Shown here piece by piece: positions 24,974-34,829 of a stretch of 64,000 nt of DNA. Source of the DNA: an uncultured Oscillospiraceae bacterium (GTDB taxonomy: Bacteria > Bacillota > Clostridia > Oscillospirales > Oscillospiraceae); contig CAKTVL010000007.1 of NCBI GenBank assembly GCA_934623575.1, forward strand, positions 8,664 through 72,663, read 5' to 3'. Positions within the stretch are counted from its first letter, which is position 1, and each line of letters starts with the position of its first letter. Made by a program: the position numbers and the translations under genes. The notes under the pieces are model-generated. The model did not search any database. It was not told where the DNA came from and was given only the letters and a program-made list of their open reading frames with translations.

Positions 24974-25816
24974 TTACTTTACCTCCTGCTTGAACAGATT
25001 GCAGACTTCCTCGTGCTTGTGCACCTCGAAGTCGTGGTACATCTGGTTGCGCTTCACCGCCAGATCCCAGTCCACCTTCTGGCCGTCGAAGTCGGGGCCG
25101 TCCACGCAGGCGAACTTGGTTTCGCCGCCAACGGTCAGGCGGCAGCCGCCGCACATGCCGGTGCCGTCGATCATAATGGGGCTCATGGACACGGTGGTGG
25201 GCATGTTGTAAGGGGCGGTGGTCTTGCAGACGAACTTCATCATGACCATGGGGCCGATGGCGAAGATCTCATCGTACACGTTGCCCTCGTCCAGCAGCTC
25301 CTTCAGCGCCTCGGTGACCAGACCCTTGCGGCCGTAGGAGCCGTCGTCGGTGCAGACCTTCAGCACGGAGGAGACAGCCTTGAACTTGTCCTCCAGAATG
25401 ACCACGTCCTTGCTCTTGAAGCCCACCACGGCGTGGACCTCGGCACCGCAGTCGTGGAACTTCTTCAGCACGGGGTAGGCGATGGCGCAGCCCACGCCGC
25501 CGCCAACCACGCAGACCTTCTTCTTGCCCTCGGTCTCGGTGGGCTTGCCCAGGGGGCCCACAAAGTCGTGCAGACAGTCGCCCTGCTGCTTGTGGCTCAG
25601 CTTCTCGGTGGTGGCGCCCACGGTCTGGACGATGATGGTCACGGTGCCCTTCTCGCGGTCATAGTCATGGATCGTAATGGGGATGCGCTCGCCGTTCTCA
25701 TCCACGCGCAGGATGATGAACTGGCCCGGCTCCGCCTTCCTGGCCACCATGGGGGCTTCGATCTCATAGAGGATCACGGTGGGCTTGAGCGCTTCTTTCT
25801 TGACGATACGGTACAT
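24974..25816 (-). CDS. nfnA: NfnA-type FAD/NAD-binding subunit with [2Fe-2S] cluster
   Basis: 280 residues of the ferredoxin-NADP reductase superfamily: FAD-binding beta barrel (EPGQFIILRVDENGE), NAD-binding fold (VVGGGVGCAIAYPV) and C-terminal [2Fe-2S] ligands in MCGGCRLTVGG and FACVDGPDFDG. It is the small subunit that receives electrons from NADH/ferredoxin and bifurcates with NfnB. Similar proteins also act as sulfide dehydrogenase subunit SudB or PyrK; the immediate nfnB partner favours NfnA. It is the first gene of the pair and should rebalance NADPH against ferredoxin and hydrogenase. Confidence 0.92.
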   Translation of the reverse strand: MYRIVKKEALKPTVILYEIEAPMVARKAEPGQFIILRVDENGERIPITIHDYDREKGTVTIIVQTVGATTEKLSHKQQGDCLHDFVGPLGKPTETEGKKKVCVVGGGVGCAIAYPVLKKFHDCGAEVHAVVGFKSKDVVILEDKFKAVSSVLKVCTDDGSYGRKGLVTEALKELLDEGNVYDEIFAIGPMVMMKFVCKTTAPYNMPTTVSMSPIMIDGTGMCGGCRLTVGGETKFACVDGPDFDGQKVDWDLAVKRNQMYHDFEVHKHEEVCNLFKQEVK

Positions 25817-25946
25817 ACATCACGGCTCCTTTTCTTCGTAATTCACGGCGGCAGTGCCGCCGTCGGTCTCCGTACCCTATATTGTAGCATTCCCGGCGGA
25901 AAGCGTCAATTCCCAGATATTCCAAATCCCGCCAAAAAAACGAAAC

Positions 25947-25972
25947 AGCCGCCGCCCTTTTGGGCGGCGGCT
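25947..25972 (-). terminator. Terminator of the PAP2 gene
   Basis: 11-bp GC stem (AGCCGCCGCCC / GGGCGGCGGCT), then on the minus strand a T-rich run. Confidence 0.75.
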
Positions 25973-25983
25973 CCGGAAAACCG

Positions 25984-26643
25984 TTATTTTTGCGTAAGAC
26001 CCAGCCGCTTGTCGCGGCGGCGTCCCACGATGATATAGACGAACACATAGGCGATGGCGCCGGTCATCAGGCCGGAGAGCACGTCGATCACGGCGTGCTG
26101 CTTGACGAACACGGTGGAGACCATGATGAGGATGCCGTACAGCGTCGCGGCCCAGCGCCAGGCGGGCTTTTTCAGCCCCGGCGTGTGCCACACGCCGGCC
26201 ACCAGCGCGATGCAGCCCAGAACATGCACGCTGGGGAACACGTTGGTGTTGGTGTCGATGGAATAGGTGTACTCCACCAGCCAGGTGGCGGCGTTGTGGT
26301 GCGCCATCACCGCCGGGCGCAGGTCCTGCCCGTTGGGGATCAGGATGCAGAACACCACGGCGGTGGTGAACGTCACCATGATGAACCACATGTAGCGGCG
26401 GAAGCCCTCGGGGTCCTTCAGGATCAGGTAGATGCCCAGCGCCACCAGCAGGGGACTCCAGGAGACGTAGGGGAAGATGAACCACTCGCAGAAGGGGACG
26501 TAGTCGTCCAGCACCGTCTGGGTGGCCCAGTAATTGTCCGTGATGAAGTGCTCAATGGTAAAAAACATCGCCAGATACACCGGCAGATACATGCCCCACC
26601 AGGCATGGGGATGGGTCTTGAAAAACTGCTTGACAGCCTGCAT
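25984..26643 (-). CDS. PAP2-family membrane phosphatase
   Basis: 219 residues with about six membrane segments. The PAP2 signature blocks are present: FPSVHV (the PSxH block) and KQHAVIDVLSG (the H-x3-D block). The usual first Kx6RP block is weak (GQDLRP). Enzymes of this group dephosphorylate phosphatidate, phosphatidylglycerophosphate or undecaprenyl pyrophosphate at the membrane. The ATG at 26643 has GGAGG five bases upstream. It is monocistronic and divergent from the trigger-factor-like gene. Confidence 0.88.
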   Translation of the reverse strand: MQAVKQFFKTHPHAWWGMYLPVYLAMFFTIEHFITDNYWATQTVLDDYVPFCEWFIFPYVSWSPLLVALGIYLILKDPEGFRRYMWFIMVTFTTAVVFCILIPNGQDLRPAVMAHHNAATWLVEYTYSIDTNTNVFPSVHVLGCIALVAGVWHTPGLKKPAWRWAATLYGILIMVSTVFVKQHAVIDVLSGLMTGAIAYVFVYIIVGRRRDKRLGLTQK

Positions 26644-26775
26644 ATTTTCCTCCGGAAAAGATCATATATCGTATCCCGTATTGTAGCAGAACCGCCCCGG
26701 TGCTGGCAACCCCCGGCGCGGAAAAATCACAGTTTTTTTACAACTCAGACAAAGCCGCGAAAGTGCCAAACAGGC

Positions 26776-26805
26776 TGGACAAGCCCCCGGCGGATATAGT
26801 ATACT
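26776..26805 (+). promoter_or_regulatory. Promoter of the trigger-factor-like gene
   Basis: TGGACA (26776-26781), 18 bases, TATACT (26800-26805). Confidence 0.55.
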
Positions 26806-26834
26806 GTACCCAATATATACGAGGAGGAGCTGCC

Positions 26835-28091
26835 ATGCAGATCATCAAGCGGGAGGAGTTTTCCGAAAAGCGCCAGGTGCGGCTGACCATCGCCGTGGAT
26901 AAGGACACCTGGCAGCAGTCCCTGGAGCGGTGCTATCAGGGCGTCAGGTCCGTGTTCCCCGTGCAGGGCGAGCCCACGCGAGAGAAGCTGGAGAAGCAGT
27001 ACGGCCCGGAGTTCCTGTATCAGGACGCCGTCAACGACACCTATCCCCAGGCGCTGGTGGAGGCCATCGGCAGCAGCGACATCCAGATCGCTGGAACGCC
27101 CACCCTGAGCGTGGAGACCATCGGCCCGGAGGGGTATACCTTCTCCGCGGTCATCGACCTGTATCCGGAGGTGCAGCTGGGGCAGTACAAGGGGCTGAGC
27201 GCCGTTTATCCCCAGGTGGAGCTGAGCAATGACGACACCGAGGCGGCGCTGGATGAGTACGCCCGCGCCCATCCCGACGTGCAGCACCCGGACCGGGCCG
27301 CCATGGGCGACGAGGTGGTGCTGGACTTCGAGGGCTTTGTGGACGGCGTGCCCTTCGAGGGCGGCAAGGGCGAGCAGTATCCCCTGCTGCTGGGCAGCGG
27401 CTATTTTATTCCCGGCTTTGAAGAGCAGGTGGCCGGCGCCGCCGTGGGCGAGGAGCGGGACGTGAACGTCACCTTCCCCACGGAGTATGTGCCGGAGCTG
27501 GCGGGCAAGGACGCGGTGTTCCGCATCAAGGTCCACCAGATCACCCGCCGGGCCATGCCGGAGTGGACGGACGAGTTCGCCCGCAGGCAGGGCTTTGAGG
27601 ACCTGCCCGCCCTGCGCCGGGCGGTGATGGAGACCGCCGTGCAGAAAAAGCAGGCCCAGGCGGCGGAGCAGTTCGCCAACGAGCTGATCCGGCAGGTGAC
27701 GGAGGGCATGACCGTCACCATCCCCGACGCCATGGTAGAGAACCAGCTGGACGGGCTGATCAACGAGCTGCGGGGGCATCTGCAGGCCCAGGGCGTCACG
27801 CTGGAGCAGTATCTGGAGATGGGGAACACGACCATGGAGCAGCTGCGGGACCACGCCCGCGCCCAGGCCGCGGCCGCCGCCCGCTATGAGCTTGCCATGA
27901 CCGAGATCGCCCGCCGGGAGGGCATCGACATCACCGAGGCCGACGTGGACGCCAAGTATGAGGAGCTGTCCCGGCAGTATGAGCTGTCCGTGGACCTGCT
28001 GCGCCAGCAGCTGCCGCCCCTGCGGCTGCGCCACGACCTGAAGCTGGCCGCCGCCCAGGCGGTGGTGGTGGATTCCGCCAAGAGAAAGTGA
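26835..28091 (+). CDS. tig: Trigger-factor-like chaperone / peptidyl-prolyl isomerase
   Basis: 418 residues, a little shorter than typical trigger factor (~430). Order: N-terminal domain (1-~115), FKBP-type PPIase domain (GDEVVLDFEGFVDGVPFEGG, LLGSGYFIPGFEEQV), and the helical C-terminal chaperone arms. The ribosome-docking loop, normally G-F-R-x-G-K-x-P, reads VFPVQGEPT here, so the key Phe-Arg-Lys residues are missing. This suggests either a divergent trigger factor or a paralogue working off the ribosome. No clpX, clpP or lon lies beside it, unlike most tig genes. GAGGAGG precedes the ATG. Confidence 0.85.
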   Translation: MQIIKREEFSEKRQVRLTIAVDKDTWQQSLERCYQGVRSVFPVQGEPTREKLEKQYGPEFLYQDAVNDTYPQALVEAIGSSDIQIAGTPTLSVETIGPEGYTFSAVIDLYPEVQLGQYKGLSAVYPQVELSNDDTEAALDEYARAHPDVQHPDRAAMGDEVVLDFEGFVDGVPFEGGKGEQYPLLLGSGYFIPGFEEQVAGAAVGEERDVNVTFPTEYVPELAGKDAVFRIKVHQITRRAMPEWTDEFARRQGFEDLPALRRAVMETAVQKKQAQAAEQFANELIRQVTEGMTVTIPDAMVENQLDGLINELRGHLQAQGVTLEQYLEMGNTTMEQLRDHARAQAAAAARYELAMTEIARREGIDITEADVDAKYEELSRQYELSVDLLRQQLPPLRLRHDLKLAAAQAVVVDSAKRK

Positions 28092-28123
28092 GTGGGAAAG
28101 CTTGCTTTTATCATACCTTTGAC

Positions 28124-28157
28124 AGCAAAAAACCACCCCGAATGGGGTGGTTTTTGC
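28124..28157. terminator. Bidirectional terminator between tig-like and substrate-binding protein genes
   Basis: GCAAAAAACCACCCC / GGGGTGGTTTTTGC stem with GAAT-type loop, between convergent genes. Confidence 0.85.
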
Positions 28158-29756
28158 TTATTTTGTTACCCGACGGGCGCTGCCGAAGTACCAGGCGCCC
28201 ATGCCGTCAGAGATCGTACCGGCGATGTCCTCCCGGATCTGATACGGCTGCTGTACGCCGTACAGCGGGATGACGTTGGCGGTGTCCAGCAGCAGCCATT
28301 CCGCATCCTTCAGGTATGCGTCCCGGGCCTCCGGGGAGGTGCTGGCTGCCGCCACCCGCATCAGGATGTCGTAGGCGTTCATGTAGATCAGCGCGTAGTT
28401 GTGGCTGTCGCCGCTGCGCCAGGGGTCCAGATACGCCGCCGCATCGTTGTACAGAGCGGTCAGCTCCGTCAGCGCCAGCGTGAACTCGCCGCCGGAGAGC
28501 ATCTGCTGATACGTCTCGTCCGGCTCGCCCTGCAGCGTCACGGTCAGGCCCAGCTTCTCCTGCCAGAGCCGCTGCAGCTGCTGGGCCAGTGCCGTCTGGG
28601 TAAGGGTGTCGCGGTACAGCAGCGTCACCGTGCCCAGGGAGGCCATGGCCTCCGGCCGGCTGAGCCCAGCCTGCCGCAGCAGCGTTGCGGCCTGGGTGCA
28701 GCGGTCGGCGTAGGTGTCCGGGTCGTTGTCGATGACCGCGCCGTTGACCTCGCGGAACACGCCGCCCTGGGCGGTGCGTATGCCGTAGGGCACCAGGCCG
28801 TCCGCGGCGATATAGTCCCCACCCAGCGCACTGGACAGGGTGGGGCGGTCGATGACCAGACTCAGGGCCTGCCGCAGCTCCGGGATGTCCACGTTGGTGG
28901 CCATCTGGTTGACCAGCAGCACGCCCACCGTGGGCTCTCCACCGACGCTGCCGCCCTCACCGGCGGCGCCGACGACCACATCCACGCTGCCGGCATCCCG
29001 GGCCGCGTCCGCCGCGCTCTTGAACTGGATCTCGATGCGGTCCGGCAGGATGCGCCGCGCGTCATAGTGCTCCGTCTGCTTCACCAGCGTGACGAAGCGC
29101 CCGTCGCTCCAATCCCCGATGCGGCGGAAGGGACCGTTGCCCGCGAAGGAGGCGCGGCTGTCCGCCCAGTTCTCGCCGCTTTCCACGGCCTTCTGCTGCA
29201 CCGGCGCGGTGGCCGGAGAGGTGCATACGGCCTCTACGAAGTAGGCGCAGGGGGCGCTGAGCGTCACCACAAGGGTGTGCTCGTCCGGCGCGGAGACGCC
29301 CAAGGCCTCCAGATCACCGGCGTGGGCGTCCTCATAGCCCGCCACCATGGACAGCACCGCCGCGTTGGGGCTGTCCGTCTCCGGCGATACCAGCCGCCGC
29401 CAGGCGTATACGAAGTCCTCCGCCGTCACCTCGGTGCCGTCGGACCACTTGGCGCCGGAGCGCAGGCGGAAGGTGTAGGTCTGGGTGCCGTCCTCGTTGT
29501 CGGTGGTCTCGTGGGACTGCGCCGCCGCGGAGACGACGCCGTCCGCCGCCTGGCGGTACAGCGTGTCGAACAGGTGCAGCACCACCGTGCGCTGCGCGGC
29601 GGTGACGGCGTAGGCCGGATCCACGGACGTGACGCTGCCGGTCATGACCACGGAGATCTTGTCCTCGCCGTTGGTGGCCTCGCCGCAGCCGGTCAGCAGC
29701 AGGGAGGTCGTGCAGAGGGCCAGCAGCAGGGCTGCCGCCCGTTTCCAGAATTTCAT
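28158..29756 (-). CDS. ABC-type peptide/nickel substrate-binding lipoprotein (SBP family 5)
   Basis: 532 residues. A lipoprotein signal (MKFWKRAAALLLALCTTSLL, lipobox LTGC) opens a DppA/OppA-type solute-binding protein: DPAYAVTAAQRTVVLHLFDTL, LRSGAKWSDGTEVTAEDFVYAW, TYADRCTQAATLLRQAG. It would sit on the membrane surface and capture oligopeptides or similar ligands. GGAGG lies 7 bases before the ATG. No permease or ATPase genes adjoin it, so it is an orphan binding protein relying on a transporter encoded elsewhere. It is monocistronic. Confidence 0.93.
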   Translation of the reverse strand: MKFWKRAAALLLALCTTSLLLTGCGEATNGEDKISVVMTGSVTSVDPAYAVTAAQRTVVLHLFDTLYRQAADGVVSAAAQSHETTDNEDGTQTYTFRLRSGAKWSDGTEVTAEDFVYAWRRLVSPETDSPNAAVLSMVAGYEDAHAGDLEALGVSAPDEHTLVVTLSAPCAYFVEAVCTSPATAPVQQKAVESGENWADSRASFAGNGPFRRIGDWSDGRFVTLVKQTEHYDARRILPDRIEIQFKSAADAARDAGSVDVVVGAAGEGGSVGGEPTVGVLLVNQMATNVDIPELRQALSLVIDRPTLSSALGGDYIAADGLVPYGIRTAQGGVFREVNGAVIDNDPDTYADRCTQAATLLRQAGLSRPEAMASLGTVTLLYRDTLTQTALAQQLQRLWQEKLGLTVTLQGEPDETYQQMLSGGEFTLALTELTALYNDAAAYLDPWRSGDSHNYALIYMNAYDILMRVAAASTSPEARDAYLKDAEWLLLDTANVIPLYGVQQPYQIREDIAGTISDGMGAWYFGSARRVTK

Positions 29757-29814
29757 AGGAGTGCCTCCGGAGATAAACTTTCCCCCATTATAAACAAAAA
29801 TACGCAAAAAGTAA

Positions 29815-29832
29815 AGCCGTCCGACAGGACGG
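29815..29832 (-). terminator. Terminator of the lysC-asd operon
   Basis: GCCGTCC / GGACGGC hairpin followed, on the minus strand, by TTTACTTTTTG. Confidence 0.6.
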
Positions 29833-29849
29833 CCTCACTTTGTTTACAA

Positions 29850-30854
<1,005 letters not shown>

Positions 30855-30914
30855 GGTATATACCTCCAAATTTTCTGTCTTCCGGCGGCGTCCGCCGGCC
30901 CGCTGCTGCTTTTT

Positions 30915-32237
30915 TTACTTGACGAAGCTGTTGTACAGCACCCGGATGGCCTTTTCGAAGTCGCCGGCGTCCACGCCCACGATGATGTTCAGCTCCTCCG
31001 GGCCCTGGGTGATCATGCGGATGTTGATGCCGTTTTCGCCCAGCTTGGCGAAGATCTTGCCGGAGGAGCCGGGCTGGAAGGCCATCTTCCGGCCCACGGC
31101 CGCCACCACGGCCATGCCGTCGGTGACGTGCAGACTGTCGGGCTTGAGCTCCTTCTCCATGTCGCCCAGCGCCTGGTACAGCGAGGGCGCGGCCTTGGCG
31201 CTCTCCACCACCAGCGAGACGGAGTCGATGCCGGAGGGGATATACTCCACATTGATATGGTAGCGCTCCAGGATCTCCAGCACCCGGCGGATCACGCCCA
31301 GCTCCGAGGACATGCCGTTCTTGGTCATGGTGATCACGGAGAAGCCCTTCTTTCCGGCGATGCCGGTGATCATGCTGCTCTCCTGCCGCTCGGCCTCGGT
31401 GTCGTTGAAGGCTTCACGGATCATGGTGCCGGGGTGGTCGGGCTGGTTGGTGTTGCGGATGTTCAGGGGGATGTTCTTCTCCCGCACCGGGGAGACGGTG
31501 CCCTCGTGCAGCACCTGCGCGCCGATATAACTCAGCTCGCGCAGCTCGGCGTAGGTGATGCGCTCGATGGGCCGGGGATCGGGGACGATCTTGGGGTCGG
31601 CCATCAGGAAGCCGGACACGTCCGTCCAGTTCTCGTACACGTCGGCGTCCAGCGCCGCCGCCGCCAGGGCACCGGTGATATCGCTGCCGCCGCGGGAGAA
31701 GGTGTGGATGCTGCCGTCGGGCAGCACGCCGTAGAAGCCGGGAATGACCACCCTGCGGCCGGAGGCCGCATGGGCCAGGGCCTGATAGCTCTGCTCCTGG
31801 TCCACGGTGCCGTCCATGCGGAAGTGCAGCCACAGGCTGCTGTCCAGAAAGTCAAAGCCCAGATAATCCGCCATGATGCGGGCGGCAAAGTACTCGCCCC
31901 GGCTCACCAGCTCGTCGGCAGAGATGCCCTTGTCCATCTTCTGCCGCAGGGCGTCGAACTCCTGCTCCAGCGGTGTGTGCAGCCCCAGCTCGTCCCGGAT
32001 CTCCAGATACCGACTGCGGATCATATCGAATATACCGTCGCAGCTGACGCCGTATTGCAGATGCGCGTGGCACAGATACAGCAGATCGGTGATCTTGTGG
32101 TCGTCCTTGAACCGCTTTCCGGCGGCGCTGACCACCACCACACGGCGGCTGGGATCGGCCTCTACGATGGAGCGGACCTTGCTGAGCTGATGGGCGTCCG
32201 CCATGGAGGAACCGCCGAATTTCAATACTTTCAACAT
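30915..32237 (-). CDS. lysC: Aspartate kinase
   Basis: 440 residues. Amino-acid kinase domain with LKFGGSSMAD at the N-terminus, SRGEYFAARIMADYLG and FSRGGSDITGALAA, followed by two C-terminal ACT domains (GFSVITMTKNGMSSELGV; GINIRMITQGPEELNIIVGV) expected to bind end-product amino acids for feedback control. It phosphorylates aspartate as the first step of the aspartate family pathway. The ATG at 32237 has GAGG seven bases upstream. It is divergent from thrC. The 170-base gap has no room for a lysine riboswitch, so control is probably allosteric. Confidence 0.96.
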   Translation of the reverse strand: MLKVLKFGGSSMADAHQLSKVRSIVEADPSRRVVVVSAAGKRFKDDHKITDLLYLCHAHLQYGVSCDGIFDMIRSRYLEIRDELGLHTPLEQEFDALRQKMDKGISADELVSRGEYFAARIMADYLGFDFLDSSLWLHFRMDGTVDQEQSYQALAHAASGRRVVIPGFYGVLPDGSIHTFSRGGSDITGALAAAALDADVYENWTDVSGFLMADPKIVPDPRPIERITYAELRELSYIGAQVLHEGTVSPVREKNIPLNIRNTNQPDHPGTMIREAFNDTEAERQESSMITGIAGKKGFSVITMTKNGMSSELGVIRRVLEILERYHINVEYIPSGIDSVSLVVESAKAAPSLYQALGDMEKELKPDSLHVTDGMAVVAAVGRKMAFQPGSSGKIFAKLGENGINIRMITQGPEELNIIVGVDAGDFEKAIRVLYNSFVK

Positions 32238-32324
32238 ATTATCGCCTCTTTCACCAGGAATTGTTGTGTGAGACTTTTCTCTCAGCTTACAAAAAAATAT
32301 TTTTTGTCCGCGAGAGAAAAACAC

Positions 32325-32353
32325 TTGCTTTTTTGATGGAGACAGTGTATCAT
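32325..32353 (+). promoter_or_regulatory. Promoter of thrC-thrH
   Basis: TTGCTT (32325-32330), 17 bases, TATCAT (32348-32353). Confidence 0.6.
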
Positions 32354-32407
32354 AGCACTATCGGAAATGCAAGTGCAAATTTCAAAAGTTTTTGCGGAGG
32401 CTTTTTT

Positions 32408-33859
32408 ATGATCTACCACAGTACAAGAAACGAGCAGCTGACGGCATCCTCCACCCACGCGGTGCTGCAGGGCATCGCCCCGGACGGCGGCCTGTACATC
32501 TGCGACCCGGCGGCGCTGCACTTCGACTGGCGCGCCGCGCTGGAGAAGGACACCCTCACCATGGCGGCGGACATCCTGCATGCCCTGCTGCCGGATTTCA
32601 AGGACATGGACCAGCTGGTGCGCGACAGCTACGCCGGCAAGTTCCCCACCGCCGACCTGACGCCCCTGACACCGGTGGCGGACAAATATGTGCTGGAGCT
32701 GTACCACGGCCCCACCAGCGCCTTTAAGGACGTGGCCCTCAGCGTGCTGCCCCGGCTGATCGTGGCCGCGGCCAAGGACGAGGGCATGAAGGGCGACGTG
32801 GTCATCCTCACCGCCACCTCCGGCGACACCGGCAAGGCCGCCATGGAGGGGTTCCACGACGTCCCCGGCACCCGGATCACTGTATTCTATCCCTACGGCG
32901 GCGTCTCTCCGGTGCAGCAGGCCCAGATGGCCACCCAGGAGGGCGGGAACGTCCGGGTGTGCGCCGTCCGCGGCAACTTCGACGACGCCCAGACCGGCGT
33001 GAAGAACATCTTCGCCGCCTGCAAGGACAGGGACCTGCACGGCGCCATGCTGTCCTCCGCCAACTCCATCAACATCGGCCGTCTGGCCCCCCAGGTGGTG
33101 TACTACTTCCGGGCCTACGGCGATCTGGTGAAGGCGGGACGCATCAAGCTGGGCGACGTGGTGGACTACACCGTGCCCACCGGCAACTTCGGCGACATCC
33201 TGGCGGGCTACTTTGCCAAGCTGATGGGCCTGCCCGTGGGCCGGCTGATCTGCGCCAGCAATGCCAACGACGTGCTGACGGAGTTCCTGACCACCGGCCG
33301 GTACGACAAGCGCCGCCCCTTCTACAAGACCACCTCCCCCTCCATGGACATCCTGGTGTCCAGCAATCTGGAGCGGCTGCTGTATCTGGTCAGCCAGGAT
33401 GCCAGCTGCGTGGAGCGCCTGATGCGTGAGCTGAACACCCAGGGCTGGTATCAGGTCAGCGGCTGGATGCTGGAGCAGCTGCACAGCGTGTTCGGCTGCG
33501 GCTGCTGCGACGATGCCGGCGCAGCGGAGGTCATCGGCCGGGTCTGGAGGGAGCACAGGTACCTCTGCGACCCCCACACCGCCGTGGCCTGGGCCGTAGC
33601 GGAGAAGCACACCCGCGAGGGCATCCCCATGGTGGTGCTGTCCACCGCCTCCCCCTACAAGTTCCCCGCCGCCGTGCTCAGCGCTCTGGGGGAGGACACC
33701 GGCGACAACGAATTTGCCATGATGGAGCAGCTGCACCGCATCACCGGCATGGAGATCCCCAAGAACCTGCGCGGCCTGGAGGGCCGCCCCGTGCGGCACA
33801 AGGACGTGATCGACAAGGACAAGATGCTGGACTATGTGCTGGCCGACGTACTGAAATAA
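32408..33859 (+). CDS. thrC: Threonine synthase
   Basis: 483 residues, the long (group 2) form. N-terminal MIYHSTRNEQ and GIAPDGGLYI; PLP lysine in TSAFKDVALS (~107); phosphate-binding ILTATSGDTGKAAMEG; later SSANSINIGRLAPQVVYY. It converts O-phosphohomoserine to threonine. GGAGG lies 7 bases before the ATG at 32408. It is followed after 18 bases by thrH, which would supply its substrate, and is divergent from lysC-asd. Homoserine dehydrogenase is not in the window. Confidence 0.96.
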   Translation: MIYHSTRNEQLTASSTHAVLQGIAPDGGLYICDPAALHFDWRAALEKDTLTMAADILHALLPDFKDMDQLVRDSYAGKFPTADLTPLTPVADKYVLELYHGPTSAFKDVALSVLPRLIVAAAKDEGMKGDVVILTATSGDTGKAAMEGFHDVPGTRITVFYPYGGVSPVQQAQMATQEGGNVRVCAVRGNFDDAQTGVKNIFAACKDRDLHGAMLSSANSINIGRLAPQVVYYFRAYGDLVKAGRIKLGDVVDYTVPTGNFGDILAGYFAKLMGLPVGRLICASNANDVLTEFLTTGRYDKRRPFYKTTSPSMDILVSSNLERLLYLVSQDASCVERLMRELNTQGWYQVSGWMLEQLHSVFGCGCCDDAGAAEVIGRVWREHRYLCDPHTAVAWAVAEKHTREGIPMVVLSTASPYKFPAAVLSALGEDTGDNEFAMMEQLHRITGMEIPKNLRGLEGRPVRHKDVIDKDKMLDYVLADVLK

Positions 33860-33877
33860 AAGAAAGGATACGACGCT

Positions 33878-34477
33878 ATGAATATCGTTTGTTTGGACAT
33901 GGAGGGCGTTCTCGTCCCCGAGATCTGGATCGCATTTGCCGAGGAGAGCGGCATCCCCGAGTTCCGCCGCACCACCCGCGATGAGCCGGACTACGACAAG
34001 CTCATGCGCTGGCGCATCGCCCTGCTGCGGGAGAAGGGCATGAAGCTCAGGGATATCCAGAACGTCATCGCCAAGATCGACCCGCTGCCCGGCGCCAAGG
34101 CATTCCTGGACGAGCTGCGCAAGGACGCGCAGGTGGTCATCATCAGCGATACCTTCGACCAGTTCGCCATGCCCCTGATGGCCAAGCTGGGCTATCCCAC
34201 CCTGCTGTGCAACACCCTGGAGGTGGACGAGGAGGGCTATATCATCCGCCACGTCATGCGCTGCGAGCACTCCAAGCGCAGCACCGTCCGCGCCCTGCAC
34301 GACATCGGCTACACCACCATCGCCAGCGGCGACAGCTACAACGACCTGGACATGCTGCTGAACAGCGAGACCCGGTTCCTGTTCCGCGGTCCCGACCAGA
34401 TCAAGAGGGACTACCCCGACCTGCCCGCCGTGGAGGAATACGACCAGCTGCTGGCCGGTATCCGTGCCGCGCTTTGA
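33878..34477 (+). CDS. thrH: ThrH: phosphoserine phosphatase / homoserine phosphotransferase
   Basis: 199 residues. A HAD-family enzyme with the ThrH-specific first motif LDMEGVLVPEIW (D-x-E rather than D-x-D), IISDTFDQFA, and motif IV GDSYNDLDML. In Pseudomonas ThrH transfers phosphate from phosphoserine to homoserine and can replace ThrB. Its position directly behind thrC supports that role here: making O-phosphohomoserine for threonine synthase. AAAGGATACGACGCT precedes the ATG. No thrB is seen. Confidence 0.93.
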   Translation: MNIVCLDMEGVLVPEIWIAFAEESGIPEFRRTTRDEPDYDKLMRWRIALLREKGMKLRDIQNVIAKIDPLPGAKAFLDELRKDAQVVIISDTFDQFAMPLMAKLGYPTLLCNTLEVDEEGYIIRHVMRCEHSKRSTVRALHDIGYTTIASGDSYNDLDMLLNSETRFLFRGPDQIKRDYPDLPAVEEYDQLLAGIRAAL

Positions 34478-34484
34478 TGGTTTG

Positions 34485-34757
34485 ATACCATCGATCGACA
34501 AGGGCAAACACGCCTGACAGCGCGTCTTTCCGGCGCTTTTTGTCCTTTTCGCCTTGGCGGGCGTCAGCCCGCCTGCGTCTCAAAAGCCACTCGAAAATCC
34601 ATCGCTGTCAGGTGCGAAGCAGTTTTGCCGGAGCGGAAATGTGTCCAGACGAGGAAAGACCCGCAGAGAATACTTGACGTATTGTCAAGGGGCTTGACGC
34701 TGTATGGGCGCATTTCCGCCCGTCAAAACCGTGTCTGCCCTTGTCGATCGATGGTAT
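34485..34757. mobile_element. MITE-like element with 28-bp terminal inverted repeats
   Basis: The 352-base gap between thrH and the next gene is largely filled by a 273-base non-coding element. Its ends, ATACCATCGATCGACAAGGG (34485 onward, 28 bases) and the reverse complement at 34730-34757, match at 27 of 28 positions. The inside has no open frame of interest. The outer half of the same terminal sequence appears alone as a palindrome at 38985-39002. No target duplication is obvious and no transposase is present in the window. Confidence 0.6.
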
Positions 34758-34766
34758 TGATACAAA

Positions 34767-34810
34767 ACAACGGAAAAACCGGACGCAGAAGCGTCCGGTT
34801 TTTCCGTTGT
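34767..34810. terminator. Strong bidirectional terminator
   Basis: A ~20-bp stem (ACAACGGAAAAACCGGACGC with its complement) around AGAA. It serves thrC-thrH from the left and the zinc-ribbon gene from the right. Confidence 0.8.
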
Positions 34811-34829
34811 GAAGAGGGTGAAAAAACAC

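Noticed and set aside
32238..32407. Possible lysine riboswitch or T-box upstream of lysC or thrC
   Set aside because: The divergent gap is only 170 bases and shows neither the long paired core of a lysine riboswitch nor a T-box motif.
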